DNA of 64,000 nt from Polaribacter sp. Hel1_85 (GTDB lineage: Bacteria > Bacteroidota > Bacteroidia > Flavobacteriales > Flavobacteriaceae), in contig NZ_JPDS01000001.1 of assembly GCF_000766795.1 (NCBI RefSeq), positions 1,183,001-1,247,000 of the forward strand. The letters are read 5' to 3'. The notes under the pieces were generated by a model, which worked only from the letters and a program-made list of their open reading frames with translations, was not told the DNA's origin and searched no databases. The position numbers and the translations under genes are program-made. Below are positions 1-8,524 of the stretch, in pieces (position 1 is the stretch's first letter; the number at the start of each line of letters is the position of its first letter).

Positions 1-1684
1 TTTTGCAGCATACTTATGTTTTATTCCTTTTTTACTGATAATTTTATCTGTTTTTGTAAAATCAAAAAAAATTGGAACTATCCTAAAATGGTATTCAGCA
101 ATTTTAATTATTTTTTTAAGTCTTTTATTGATAATTGATGCAAGTTTGTATCAATCTTGGGGAACTCGTTTAGACACAGCTTTACTTACATATTTAAACA
201 CTCCTGAAGTCATGATTGCTTCTGCTTCTACTTTTCAAATGGTTTCTGGAACTATTTTTTGGGTGATAACTTCTTTCTTTTTCATTAAATGGTTTAACAA
301 AGTAATTACAAAAAAAATAAATGAAGTTCAACAAGGTTTTTGGTTACAATCTATTGTCTTTTTATTTATAACTGCTGCATTGATTATTCCAATAAGAGGT
401 GGTTTACAAACCATACCTGTTAATCAAAGTAATGTCTATTTTTCGAGCAGCATGTATGCAAATCATGCTTCCATTAATTATGTTTGGAACTTTTTTAATG
501 CGCTTACTCATAAATCTAATGATAAAAATCCATATAAATATTTTGATGATAAAGCAGCTGAAAACATTATCAATAAAACAAAAGATAATCTTTTAATTTC
601 AAACACAGATAGCATTTTAAATACTTCAAAACCAAATGTTATTTTAATTATCTGGGAAAGCTTAACAGCAAAAGTTGTAGGTTCTTTGGGAGGTGAACCT
701 AACGTAACAGTAAACCTAAACAAGCTTTCTAATGAAGGAGTTTTATTTACTAACTTCTACTCAAACGGGGACAGAACAGATAAAGGAATTCCTGCTATTT
801 TGAGTGGTTATTTACCTCAACCTTCTACAAGTATCATGAAAATGCCAAACAAAACAAGAAGCTTGCCAATGTTGCCTCAAAAAATGATTGATTTAGGTTA
901 CCAGACTTCTTTTTATCATGGTGGAGATTTAAATTTTGGAAATATGAATACCTATTTGCGAAATGCAGGAATAACCAATTTTGTAGATGGAAATGATTTT
1001 GATGAAAAAGATTGGAATTCTAAATGGGGAGTTCACGACCATGTTTTTATGAAACGTTTTGCTGATGGTTTGTCAGAAAAACAAAATGAACCATTTTTTA
1101 AAATTGCTTTAACACTTACAAGTCATGAACCTTATGAATTTCCGGATGAATATAAGTTTGGTAAAAAGACTGAAGTAAATAAGTTTAGAAGCGCACATGC
1201 ATATACAGATAAAGTAATTGGCAATTTTATAGACTTTGCAAAAAAACAAACTTGGTATAACAATACGCTAATTATTATTTTGTCTGATCATGGACATCGT
1301 TCTCCAAAACATGAAGGTGCTTTTAACTCGCCAAAAAAATTTAGAATACCCATGTTATGGTTAGGTGGCGCATTGCATAAAACTGGTATTAAAATTGACA
1401 ATATTTCAAGCCAAATAGATTTACCTTACACACTGTTAGATTTGGTGAAAGGAGATAATTCTGGTTTTACTTTCAGTAAAAACATTTTCAATAATTATAA
1501 AGAACAATACGCACATTACATCTTTAACAAAGGTTTTGGCACTCTTACTAAAAACGGACTTTTTGTTTATGATTATATTAGTAAAAAACCAATTATAAAA
1601 GAAGGTCTAGAAGCAGTAAAATTAGATTCTTTAGGAAAAGCAATTTCTCAAAATGCTTTTCAAGATTTTATGGATAGAAAATAG
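1..1684 (+). CDS. LtaS-like membrane sulfatase/phosphotransferase, 5'-truncated
   Basis: The reading frame is open to the left edge (codons in phase from base 2), so the start lies outside the window; a TTG at 128 is only an internal codon. The first ~130 visible residues form membrane helices. They are followed by an extracytoplasmic alkaline-phosphatase-superfamily domain like that of lipoteichoic acid synthase LtaS and phosphoethanolamine transferases. Visible active-site features are VILIIWES (metal-binding Glu), GDRTDKG with the probable nucleophile Thr at codon 776-778, and LSDHGHR (Asp-His metal ligands). Gram-negative relatives transfer phosphoglycerol or phosphoethanolamine to envelope glycans or lipids; the substrate here cannot be read. 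It converges with the histidine kinase gene on the other strand. Superfamily assignment is firm, substrate unknown. Confidence 0.85.
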   Translation, partial: FAAYLCFIPFLLIILSVFVKSKKIGTILKWYSAILIIFLSLLLIIDASLYQSWGTRLDTALLTYLNTPEVMIASASTFQMVSGTIFWVITSFFFIKWFNKVITKKINEVQQGFWLQSIVFLFITAALIIPIRGGLQTIPVNQSNVYFSSSMYANHASINYVWNFFNALTHKSNDKNPYKYFDDKAAENIINKTKDNLLISNTDSILNTSKPNVILIIWESLTAKVVGSLGGEPNVTVNLNKLSNEGVLFTNFYSNGDRTDKGIPAILSGYLPQPSTSIMKMPNKTRSLPMLPQKMIDLGYQTSFYHGGDLNFGNMNTYLRNAGITNFVDGNDFDEKDWNSKWGVHDHVFMKRFADGLSEKQNEPFFKIALTLTSHEPYEFPDEYKFGKKTEVNKFRSAHAYTDKVIGNFIDFAKKQTWYNNTLIIILSDHGHRSPKHEGAFNSPKKFRIPMLWLGGALHKTGIKIDNISSQIDLPYTLLDLVKGDNSGFTFSKNIFNNYKEQYAHYIFNKGFGTLTKNGLFVYDYISKKPIIKEGLEAVKLDSLGKAISQNAFQDFMDRK

Positions 1685-1714
1685 GTGTTATTTAGCTAAC
1701 TATATCTCACTTTA

Positions 1715-1733
1715 GAAATTCTTACGGAATTTC
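1715..1733. terminator. Short hairpin between convergent genes
   Basis: GAAATTC (1715-1721) and GAATTTC (1727-1733) form a 7-bp stem with a 5-base loop between two convergent genes. There is no clear T-run, so a terminator role is only a guess from position. Confidence 0.3.
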
Positions 1734-1745
1734 GGCATTCGTATT

Positions 1746-3269
1746 TTATAAAACTCTCTTAATTTTATCTACAAAATTAGCAATTTTATAAGGTTTAGAA
1801 ATTACACTAGAAAAGCCTAATTCTAAATATCTTTCAATATCTTCTGTAGCAGTATTTGCTGTTAATGCTAAAAAAGGTGTGTTAACATTATATTTTACGA
1901 AAGATTCTTTCTTTTTCATTAGCTCTTCACCTGTCATATTTGGCATGTTAATATCTAACAAAACAACATCAAAAGTTTCTTTTTCAATTTTAGAAAGCGC
2001 TTCTAAACCATCGTTTACAATAGTAATTTTCGCTTTTTCCTTTTTTAAAATATGAGAAACTATTGTCTGATTCATTAAGTCATCATCAGCAACTAAAATC
2101 TTTTTTCCTTTTAAATTGATATTTTTTTCTTGAAGAATTTCTTCTTTTACAGACCTGTTTAGTTTTGAGATTTTAGAAAAAGGAATTTCAACAAAAAAAG
2201 AAGTTCCAATATTCAATTCACTTTTAACAAAAACTTTTCCATTCATCTCTTTTACCAAACGATTTACAATTGCCAAACCTAAACCTGCTCCTCCATGAAT
2301 TCTGTTATCATTCAATTCATTTTGCTGGTATTCTTCAAATATTTTTAAACTTTGCTCTTTAGACATCCCTCTACCAGTATCTGCAACTTCAAAAATAATT
2401 GTTATTTCATTTTCTGTTTCAGAAGTTACTTTTGCACTTGTTTTAACACTTCCTTTATTCGTAAACTTAATTCCGTTACTAATTAAGTTTGCTAAGATTT
2501 GTTGTATTCTTACAGAATCTCCAAAAACAAATTCTGGTATTTTTTCTGAAGTTAAAAACACAAGGTTTACCTCTTCATTTGTTTTTAAATGTTGAAAATC
2601 ATTTTGGCAATTATCTATAATTTCTTTGATAGACACTTTCTCTGAAATCAACACTAATTTACCAGCTTCAATTCTAGATAAATCTAAAATATCATCAACA
2701 ATAACCTTTAAATTTCTCCCTGCAGATGATAAGTTTTTTATATATTTTGCTACTTTTTTATTTAGTTTTTCTGATGAAATCATTTCTGCATATCCAAGAA
2801 TTGAATTCAGAGGATTTCTAATTTCATGACTCATCATTGCTAAAAATCGTGATTTTTCTTGATTTGCTTTGTCTGCAATTTTTCGCAATTCATCTAACTC
2901 AATATTTTTTTCTGCAATTTCTCTTTTTATAAAAAAAATATCATTCCTATTTTGATTAAGTTGATCTACATATTTATAGACATTTGTTCTATTATGAATT
3001 AAAACATCTATCGAATTCTCACATTTAAAAAGCTCTAAATCTATATTGTATTCTTTTGATTCTGATTCAATTACCATGCCTTCTAAAAGATAGGATTCTC
3101 CTATAATTAAAGCTTCTAAAGTTCCTTCTAAAAATGGACAAGAATCATAGATAGATTCATGAATAGTGAATATTTTTTTGGCAAATTTTCCTGCAACGAT
3201 GTTTATAATAACTCCTGAATAATCAGTAGTTAATTGTATAAAAACATCTTCTATTTTTGCAGGTATCAA
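1746..3269 (-). CDS. Hybrid sensor histidine kinase / response regulator
   Basis: Two-component signalling protein of 507 residues with no membrane segment, so probably cytoplasmic. Order: PAS-like N-terminus (1-100), coiled coil (105-145), HisKA with phospho-accepting His148 in MMSHEIRNPLN, HATPase with N-box NLISNG (Asn265), G1 DTGRGM and G2 GGAGLGL, then a receiver domain (~388-507) with acidic DDD, phospho-acceptor Asp439 in LLDINMP and Lys492 in SKP. The start is TTG at 3267-3269; the upstream in-frame codons are TAT then a TAG stop, so no ATG is available. It is the last gene of a four-gene operon, starting 6 bases after the stop of a Ras-like GTPase, which suggests that GTPase state and kinase activity are linked. 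Its output partner is not encoded here. Confidence 0.9.
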   Translation of the reverse strand: MIPAKIEDVFIQLTTDYSGVIINIVAGKFAKKIFTIHESIYDSCPFLEGTLEALIIGESYLLEGMVIESESKEYNIDLELFKCENSIDVLIHNRTNVYKYVDQLNQNRNDIFFIKREIAEKNIELDELRKIADKANQEKSRFLAMMSHEIRNPLNSILGYAEMISSEKLNKKVAKYIKNLSSAGRNLKVIVDDILDLSRIEAGKLVLISEKVSIKEIIDNCQNDFQHLKTNEEVNLVFLTSEKIPEFVFGDSVRIQQILANLISNGIKFTNKGSVKTSAKVTSETENEITIIFEVADTGRGMSKEQSLKIFEEYQQNELNDNRIHGGAGLGLAIVNRLVKEMNGKVFVKSELNIGTSFFVEIPFSKISKLNRSVKEEILQEKNINLKGKKILVADDDLMNQTIVSHILKKEKAKITIVNDGLEALSKIEKETFDVVLLDINMPNMTGEELMKKKESFVKYNVNTPFLALTANTATEDIERYLELGFSSVISKPYKIANFVDKIKRVL

Positions 3270-3275
3270 ATACTA

Positions 3276-3761
3276 TTATTTTAAAGTTTGTGCTGTTAAT
3301 TGCATAAAAGCATCTGCAACGTTATCATCTTCTTTTGCACTAGTAATTAAATCAATATCTACAGTTATTTTTTGAAGTACATTTTCTAATTCCTCTTCAG
3401 AAAGTAAATCCTTTTTATTACCAACAACTGTAATATTTTTTAAGCCTGAAAGTTCTTTAACCATTTTCAAATTTTCATCAATAGTTAAATACGTTTCTTC
3501 CCTACTTACATCAAATACAAACATTGCTGCACTAGAACCTAAAAAATAAGCTTTGGGTATTTTCTCATTACCATTTGTACCTGCAACATCCCAAATCATT
3601 AATTTAATAGTTTCATTTTCATATTCAACTACCTTTTTACTAACTCGAACACCAATAGTACTAATATAATCTTCAGAAAATTCATTTAAAACAAATCTTC
3701 TTATTAATGAGGTTTTACCAACACCAAAGTTACCAACAAGTAGTACTTTTTTTGCAATCAT
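3276..3761 (-). CDS. Small Ras/Rab-like GTPase
   Basis: A single G domain of 161 residues. G1/P-loop GNFGVGKTS (10-18), switch I Thr35 in STIGV, G3 DVAGT (58-62), G4 NKKD (115-118) and G5 SAK (141-143) are all present. The residue after DxxG, glutamine in Ras, is threonine here, which usually means slow intrinsic hydrolysis and dependence on a partner. Bacterial Ras-like GTPases such as MglA act as polarity or signalling switches with roadblock or longin-type regulators. Here the neighbours are a LISGMLTAI-type protein (16-base gap) and a hybrid kinase (6-base gap). Role inferred from context only; the GTPase fold is certain. Confidence 0.9.
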   Translation of the reverse strand: MIAKKVLLVGNFGVGKTSLIRRFVLNEFSEDYISTIGVRVSKKVVEYENETIKLMIWDVAGTNGNEKIPKAYFLGSSAAMFVFDVSREETYLTIDENLKMVKELSGLKNITVVGNKKDLLSEEELENVLQKITVDIDLITSAKEDDNVADAFMQLTAQTLK

Positions 3762-3777
3762 AAATTATGGTTGATTT

Positions 3778-4587
3778 TTACTCTTCAATTAACTCCTTTA
3801 AAATTAATTTATTTAAACGTTCTTCATCAGCTAAATACGAACGATCTCTTAAAATAATTTCTGCTAAATTACTGATATTGTCAGATAATTCTTCTAAAAC
3901 TTCTGATGTTAAAACTCCAGAAGTTGCAATAGCAATATAAATAGTTTTAAAGTTTCTAATTGACAACTGAAAAGTTTCGAATTTTATATTCTCTAAATCT
4001 TGACCTTCTTTAGAAAAAGCATCTTCTGCAAAAGATTTAATGGCAGTTAACATCCCAGAAATCATATCTTTATCTGCAATACTACCTCTAGAATAGCTTC
4101 CAGAAAGTAAACCAGATTCTTTTTCTATAATAAAAACTTCTTCTATTACAAACTCAAAAACTTCTTCTAAAACAATACCTGCATCGTTTCTTTTTCCTTT
4201 TAAAATTCTTTTAAGAATTTCTTGAATAGAGAACTTTTCTTTTATAGTTTTATTAATACTATCAGATAATTTAGTAATTTCTGCAACAATAAATTTCTTA
4301 ACCATTTTACCCATAATTGGGTATAAGGCTTCTACAACTTCATCTTGAGAGTCTCTAATTTGAACTTTTATAGTTTCTGTAATTGTATCTCCAAAATACT
4401 CTGGAAAATTTTCACGCAGATCTAAAATTTTCTCATCTATAAGAGGTGAAACTCTATTAGATAATTTTTCTCTTAGAATAATTTCTTGACTAAGTGAATC
4501 AAACTTTTCTCTATCTTCAGCTAATAAAAGTTCTCTGAGCAACTCAAAACGATTGTCTTTATTGTTATCTGCAGGTGTTTTTTTCAT
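3778..4587 (-). CDS. LISGMLTAI-domain protein, putative GTPase partner
   Basis: Acidic protein of 269 residues without signal peptide or membrane helix. The N-terminal ~140 residues are helical and charged. The C-terminal part contains DMISGMLTAIKSFAEDAF, then IKFETFQLSIRNFKTIYIAI and a final helix. I recognise this pattern from the N-terminal regions of some bacterial OmpA-like proteins, where it resembles a roadblock/longin-type sensor fold; no OmpA domain is present here. The ATG (4585-4587) directly abuts the TAG of the coiled-coil gene upstream, so the two are translationally coupled. Roadblock/longin proteins commonly regulate small GTPases, and one is encoded next. The fold link is from memory of the motif and should be tested by profile search. 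Confidence 0.6.
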   Translation of the reverse strand: MKKTPADNNKDNRFELLRELLLAEDREKFDSLSQEIILREKLSNRVSPLIDEKILDLRENFPEYFGDTITETIKVQIRDSQDEVVEALYPIMGKMVKKFIVAEITKLSDSINKTIKEKFSIQEILKRILKGKRNDAGIVLEEVFEFVIEEVFIIEKESGLLSGSYSRGSIADKDMISGMLTAIKSFAEDAFSKEGQDLENIKFETFQLSIRNFKTIYIAIATSGVLTSEVLEELSDNISNLAEIILRDRSYLADEERLNKLILKELIEE

Positions 4588-4941
4588 CTATTCTTGCAAC
4601 ATCAATGCAATTTTCTCTAAAGCTTTTCCAAGTTTTCTTCTATCTGCTTTTTCGTCATCTAAGTCAGCAAGTCTTTTATCTAAATCATCATTTAAATCTT
4701 GAAATTTATGATCCATTAAGCTTTCTAAATCAGCTAATTTATTCTCAAGATTTGTAACAGACTCAGATAAGTTTTTGTTAGTTTGATCTTTAAGAGATTT
4801 AATTTTGTCATAAACATCAGCAAATTCAGTGCTATATTGCACCATATTTTCACCAAAGATTAATTCTCTTACGGCCGCAATTCTATCTACCTCTTTTTGG
4901 TTTTCAACTGCAGGTTGTTTTTTTTCTGAATTTTTTTCCAT
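4588..4941 (-). CDS. Coiled-coil protein, first gene of the GTPase operon
   Basis: A 117-residue soluble protein. After a polar start, residues ~45-115 form a continuous charged heptad pattern (LADLESLMDHKFQDLNDDLD onward) typical of a coiled coil. There is no catalytic motif. It leads the operon with the LISGMLTAI protein, the GTPase and the hybrid kinase and abuts the next ATG, so a scaffold or adaptor role is plausible. I cannot assign a family. Confidence 0.6.
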   Translation of the reverse strand: MEKNSEKKQPAVENQKEVDRIAAVRELIFGENMVQYSTEFADVYDKIKSLKDQTNKNLSESVTNLENKLADLESLMDHKFQDLNDDLDKRLADLDDEKADRRKLGKALEKIALMLQE

Positions 4942-5032
4942 TTATGCTAATAGTTGGTTATTGTTTGTTCTTTTAATGTATTATTAATAAGCACTTCTAA
5001 CAAATATACTATAAAATATAGTTTATAAAAAT

Positions 5033-5815
5033 CTAAACTATAATTTTTAAACCGTCATAAGCTAAAAAAACGTTATTTGGCAGTGTTTTAGAAACTTCTT
5101 CATGAAACCCTAACTTATGGCTAATATGGGTAAAATATGCTTTCTTTGGTTTAATTTCTGCAACAAAATCTAACGCTTCTTGTAAATTTAAATGTGTAGG
5201 ATGTTCAGCTATTCGTAATGCATTTACCACTAAAACATCTAAGTTTTGTAATTTTAATTTTTCTTTATCAGAAATCGATTTTACATCTGTTAAATATGCA
5301 AAATCTTCAAACCGATAAGCTGTAATAGGTAAATTTCCATGCATTACTTCAATTGGTGTTACCTCTAAATCATCAACAATAAAACTTGTTTTATTTACAA
5401 TTTTTGGCAAAACACTTGGTGCTCCTGGATATCTGTTTTCTATACTAAAAATATATTCAAATCTTTTTTCTAAACTTTTTAAAGTACGCTCATTTAAATA
5501 AATTGGCATTTCTCCTATTATATAACAAAAAGCTCTTAAATCATCTATACCTCCAATATGATCTGCATGTTCATGTGTAAAAAAAACGCCATTTAAAGAC
5601 TGTACATTCTCTCTTAATATTTGCTGTCTAAAATCTAAACCACAATCTACTGTATAAGAAACATCATCCCAAGAAATCAAAACAGAAGACCTTAAACGTT
5701 TATCTTTTAGGTTTTTAGACAAACAAACTGGATCATTATTTGCTATCATTGGTATACCCTGTGAAGTACCTGTTCCTAAAAAGGTAATCGTAAGCTGTTT
5801 CTTGGTAAAGTTCAT
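5033..5815 (-). CDS. MBL-fold metallo-hydrolase, PhnP-like phosphodiesterase family
   Basis: Cytoplasmic metallo-beta-lactamase-fold hydrolase, 260 residues, the usual size. The N-terminal TFLGTGTSQGIP strand, Cys31, DCGLDFRQQ (58-66) and metal-binding HEHADHIGG (81-89) match the phosphoribosyl-1,2-cyclic-phosphate phosphodiesterase (PhnP) type. Further ligands are likely in EVMHGN and THISHKLGFH. No phn C-P lyase genes are near, and in Bacteroidota this family is common without them, so the true substrate may be another cyclic phosphodiester. Monocistronic and divergent from the next gene. Confidence 0.8.
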   Translation of the reverse strand: MNFTKKQLTITFLGTGTSQGIPMIANNDPVCLSKNLKDKRLRSSVLISWDDVSYTVDCGLDFRQQILRENVQSLNGVFFTHEHADHIGGIDDLRAFCYIIGEMPIYLNERTLKSLEKRFEYIFSIENRYPGAPSVLPKIVNKTSFIVDDLEVTPIEVMHGNLPITAYRFEDFAYLTDVKSISDKEKLKLQNLDVLVVNALRIAEHPTHLNLQEALDFVAEIKPKKAYFTHISHKLGFHEEVSKTLPNNVFLAYDGLKIIV

Positions 5816-5820
5816 TAGAA

Positions 5821-5828
5821 CAAAAATA
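5821..5828 (-). promoter_or_regulatory. Putative -7 element of the MBL hydrolase gene
   Basis: On the minus strand this reads TATTTTTG, an exact match to the Bacteroidota -7 consensus TAnnTTTG. It lies only 5 bases before the ATG at 5815, implying a nearly leaderless transcript. No good -33 TTG is seen. Confidence 0.4.
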
Positions 5829-5837
5829 GCATAAAAA

Positions 5838-5869
5838 TTGACTGATAGCAGTCTATTTTAGTACATTTG
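5838..5869 (+). promoter_or_regulatory. Bacteroidota-type promoter
   Basis: TTG (5838-5840), 21 bases, then TACATTTG (5862-5869) fits TTG-N~20-TAnnTTTG; the ATG at 5893 follows 23 bases later. Confidence 0.6.
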
Positions 5870-5892
5870 TTTCAACATTAAAATAGTATTAT

Positions 5893-7341
5893 ATGGCAAT
5901 TTCTTTAAAAGGAGATCAAATAATTAGTAGTGTCCCTTCCACAAAAAGTAAAGCACTAAGAATTAATTTAAACAGAGATATTTACGGAACTTTTGCCGAA
6001 ATTGGAGCAGGACAAGAAACTGCTCGTAACTTTTTTAGATCTGGTGCAGCTTCTGGTACAATTGCAAAAGCAATGAGTGCTTATGATAAGGATTTTTCTG
6101 ATGCAATTTATGGTACAGAAGATGATAATCGCTATGTAACACAACCACGTTTAAAAAAAATGTTAGGTCATGAAATTGACTTAATGGAAGACCGTTTAAG
6201 CAGACAAAAACATCCTGATAAATTATTTTTTAGTTACGCCAATACTGTAACAACAATCGATTTTGCTAAAAAATTTAAAGGACATGGTTGGGTTGGAATT
6301 CGCTTTCAATTAGATCCTTTAGAAGATTATAACGAAATTGTTTTGCACTTACGTTTTAAAGAAACAGATGCTCGTTTACAACAAGAAACTTTAGGAGTTT
6401 TGGGTGTTAACTTAATTTATGGTGCTTTTTACCTGAATGATAATCCTAAAGATTTAGTCAAATCTTTTTACCATAATTTAGGTAGTGATCAACTAGAAAT
6501 TGATATGATTAATTTCTCAGGACCACGTTTTATGTATGTAGACAATCGCTTAATGAGTTTGCAATTGCTTAAAAATGGAATGACCAACGCAGTAATGTTT
6601 GGGCCTGATGGAAACAACCTTTTACCAGCACAAGTTTTATATAAGAAAAATATTCTTACGCTTCGTGGAAGCTTTAGACCTGTTACCATGGTAAATATGG
6701 ACATGTTTGAAAAATCTAAACAACTCTTTTTATCAGAAAAGAAAGTTGATGAAAGAAAAACACAAATCATCTTTGAAATTACTCTAAGTAACCTTACTTC
6801 CGAAGGAAAAATTAATGAACGAGATTTTCTAGATAGAGCAGAATTACTTTGTTCTCTTGGCCAAAATGTAATGATTACTAACTTTCAACAATATTTTAAA
6901 TTGGTTGAATATTTTAGTGAGTTTACAAAAGAAAGAATGGCATTAGCTATGGGAGCTCAAAATCTTGTACAAATTTTTGATGAAAAATATTATCGTAATT
7001 TAAGTGGAGGAATTTTAGAAGCTTTTGGAAAATTATTTAACAGAGATTTAAAAATATACATTTATCCTTCTCACGATATTCAATCTGGAGAATACATCAC
7101 AACAAATAACCTTGAAGTTCATCCAAGAATGAAAGAATTATATAAATTCTTTAAACACAATGGTAAACTTGTAGATATGGAGGTAACTAATAAAGAGATT
7201 TTAGATATTTTTTCTAGAACTGTTTTAAGAATGATTACTAAAAATGAAGAAGGTTGGGAAAAAATGTTACCAGAAGGAATTGCAGAAACAATCAAACAAA
7301 AAAGACTTTTTGGGTACTCTAGATCTAGAGCAAAAAAATAA
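5893..7341 (+). CDS. Conserved large cytoplasmic protein of unknown function
   Basis: Soluble protein of 482 residues without signal peptide or transmembrane segment. The start is set by an ATG 23 bases after a good promoter. The N-terminus has a conserved-looking block (LNRDIYGTFAEIGAGQETAR, 26-45) and further motifs such as FFRSGAASGTIAKAMSAYDK and SYANTVTTIDF. I see no nucleotide-binding loop, metal site or known catalytic motif. The C-terminus is basic (KQKRLFGYSRSRAKK). The ECF sigma factor gene follows after 50 bases on the same strand but is probably separate. Composition matches its neighbours, so it is likely a core gene. Confidence 0.6.
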   Translation: MAISLKGDQIISSVPSTKSKALRINLNRDIYGTFAEIGAGQETARNFFRSGAASGTIAKAMSAYDKDFSDAIYGTEDDNRYVTQPRLKKMLGHEIDLMEDRLSRQKHPDKLFFSYANTVTTIDFAKKFKGHGWVGIRFQLDPLEDYNEIVLHLRFKETDARLQQETLGVLGVNLIYGAFYLNDNPKDLVKSFYHNLGSDQLEIDMINFSGPRFMYVDNRLMSLQLLKNGMTNAVMFGPDGNNLLPAQVLYKKNILTLRGSFRPVTMVNMDMFEKSKQLFLSEKKVDERKTQIIFEITLSNLTSEGKINERDFLDRAELLCSLGQNVMITNFQQYFKLVEYFSEFTKERMALAMGAQNLVQIFDEKYYRNLSGGILEAFGKLFNRDLKIYIYPSHDIQSGEYITTNNLEVHPRMKELYKFFKHNGKLVDMEVTNKEILDIFSRTVLRMITKNEEGWEKMLPEGIAETIKQKRLFGYSRSRAKK

Positions 7342-7391
7342 ATTTTAAACCTTTTTGTTTTTTTTATGTCTAAAATTTACAAACTATATAG

Positions 7392-7940
7392 TTGACAGAC
7401 GAAACTCTTTTAGTAGAACAGTTAAAAAATATTAAAACAAAAGAAAAAGCGTTTAGAGAGTTAATTTCACTCTATAAAGAACGCCTGTATTGGCATGTTC
7501 GTAAAATTGTGATATCTCATGATGATGCAGATGATGTTTTACAGAATACTTTTATTAAGGTTTTTAAAAATATTGATAAATTTAATCAAGAAAGCAAATT
7601 ATTTTCTTGGATATATAGAATTGCAACCAACGAATCTATCACCTTTATCAATAAAAGAGCAAAACAACGAACCATAGACATTACAGATTATCAGCAAGAA
7701 CTAGCATCTACTTTAAAAAGTGATGATTTTTTTAATGGTGATGAAATTCAACTTATTTTACAAGAAGCAATTGCTACTTTACCTCAAAAACAACAATTGG
7801 TTTTTAACATGAAGTATTTTGAAGAACTAAAATATAATGAAATCTCAGAAATCTTAGAAACGTCTGTTGGAGCTTTGAAAGCTTCTTATTTTCATGCAGT
7901 TAAGAAAATTGAAAGCTATATAAAAAAGAAAACAAATTAA
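7392..7940 (+). CDS. ECF-type RNA polymerase sigma factor
   Basis: Sigma-70 family, extracytoplasmic-function type, 182 residues. Region 2 contains DDADDVLQNTFIKVFKNIDKF and SWIYRIATNESITF; region 4 contains LPQKQQLVFNMKYFEELKYN with the helix-turn-helix YNEISEILETSVGALKASY. The start is a TTG at 7392 immediately after an in-frame TAG, with no alternative upstream and no Met nearby downstream. Together with the next two genes it forms a three-gene ECF unit (gaps of 33 and 11 bases) with a membrane protein that probably acts as anti-sigma factor. Confidence 0.9.
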   Translation: MTDETLLVEQLKNIKTKEKAFRELISLYKERLYWHVRKIVISHDDADDVLQNTFIKVFKNIDKFNQESKLFSWIYRIATNESITFINKRAKQRTIDITDYQQELASTLKSDDFFNGDEIQLILQEAIATLPQKQQLVFNMKYFEELKYNEISEILETSVGALKASYFHAVKKIESYIKKKTN

Positions 7941-7973
7941 ACCTTTCTATAAATAAAAGGTCTAAATAGTATA

Positions 7974-8513
7974 ATGGAAAATAATATAAAAAATAGCGAA
8001 GCATATTTAAACTCAGTTTTGGGAAAAGAAAGTGGTTTTTCTATTCCTAAAAACTATTTTAATACAACTGAAGATGCTATTGAAGCAAAAATAGCTGAAG
8101 AAAACTTTACTAAAAACAAAGGTTTTAAGGTTCCTGATTCTTATTTTAAAGAATTAGAGAATGATATTTTAGCAAAGGTTACAACTACTAAAAAAGAAAC
8201 AAAAGTTATTTCTTTAAAAGAAAGAATACTAAAAGCTATACCAATTGCTGCTGCAGCTTCTGTTATATTATTTATTGGTTTAAATTCTTTTATTTTTAAC
8301 AAAACAGAAGAGCTTACATTAGACTCACTTTCTGATAATGAAATTGAAAATTGGCTTGATACAAATATTTTAAATACAAATGATATCGCTTTGATATTAA
8401 ATGAAGATATTTTTGATGAAAATGATTTTTACTTTGCAACATTAGAAGATGAAAACATTGAAGATTACATCAACTCGATTGATAATACTTCAATTTTAAA
8501 CGAATTAGATTAA
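7974..8513 (+). CDS. Putative anti-sigma factor, single-pass membrane protein
   Basis: A 179-residue acidic protein with one transmembrane helix near residues 89-108 (IPIAAAASVILFIGLNSFIF). The cytoplasmic N-terminal half has two copies of a short motif (FSIPKNYFNTTEDAIEAKIA and FKVPDSYFKELENDILAKV). The outside tail is very acidic. Membrane anti-sigma factors of ECF units have this layout, and it follows the sigma gene by 33 bases. No zinc motif is seen, so the assignment rests on context and topology. Confidence 0.65.
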   Translation: MENNIKNSEAYLNSVLGKESGFSIPKNYFNTTEDAIEAKIAEENFTKNKGFKVPDSYFKELENDILAKVTTTKKETKVISLKERILKAIPIAAAASVILFIGLNSFIFNKTEELTLDSLSDNEIENWLDTNILNTNDIALILNEDIFDENDFYFATLEDENIEDYINSIDNTSILNELD

Positions 8514-8524
8514 AACTTAAGATT

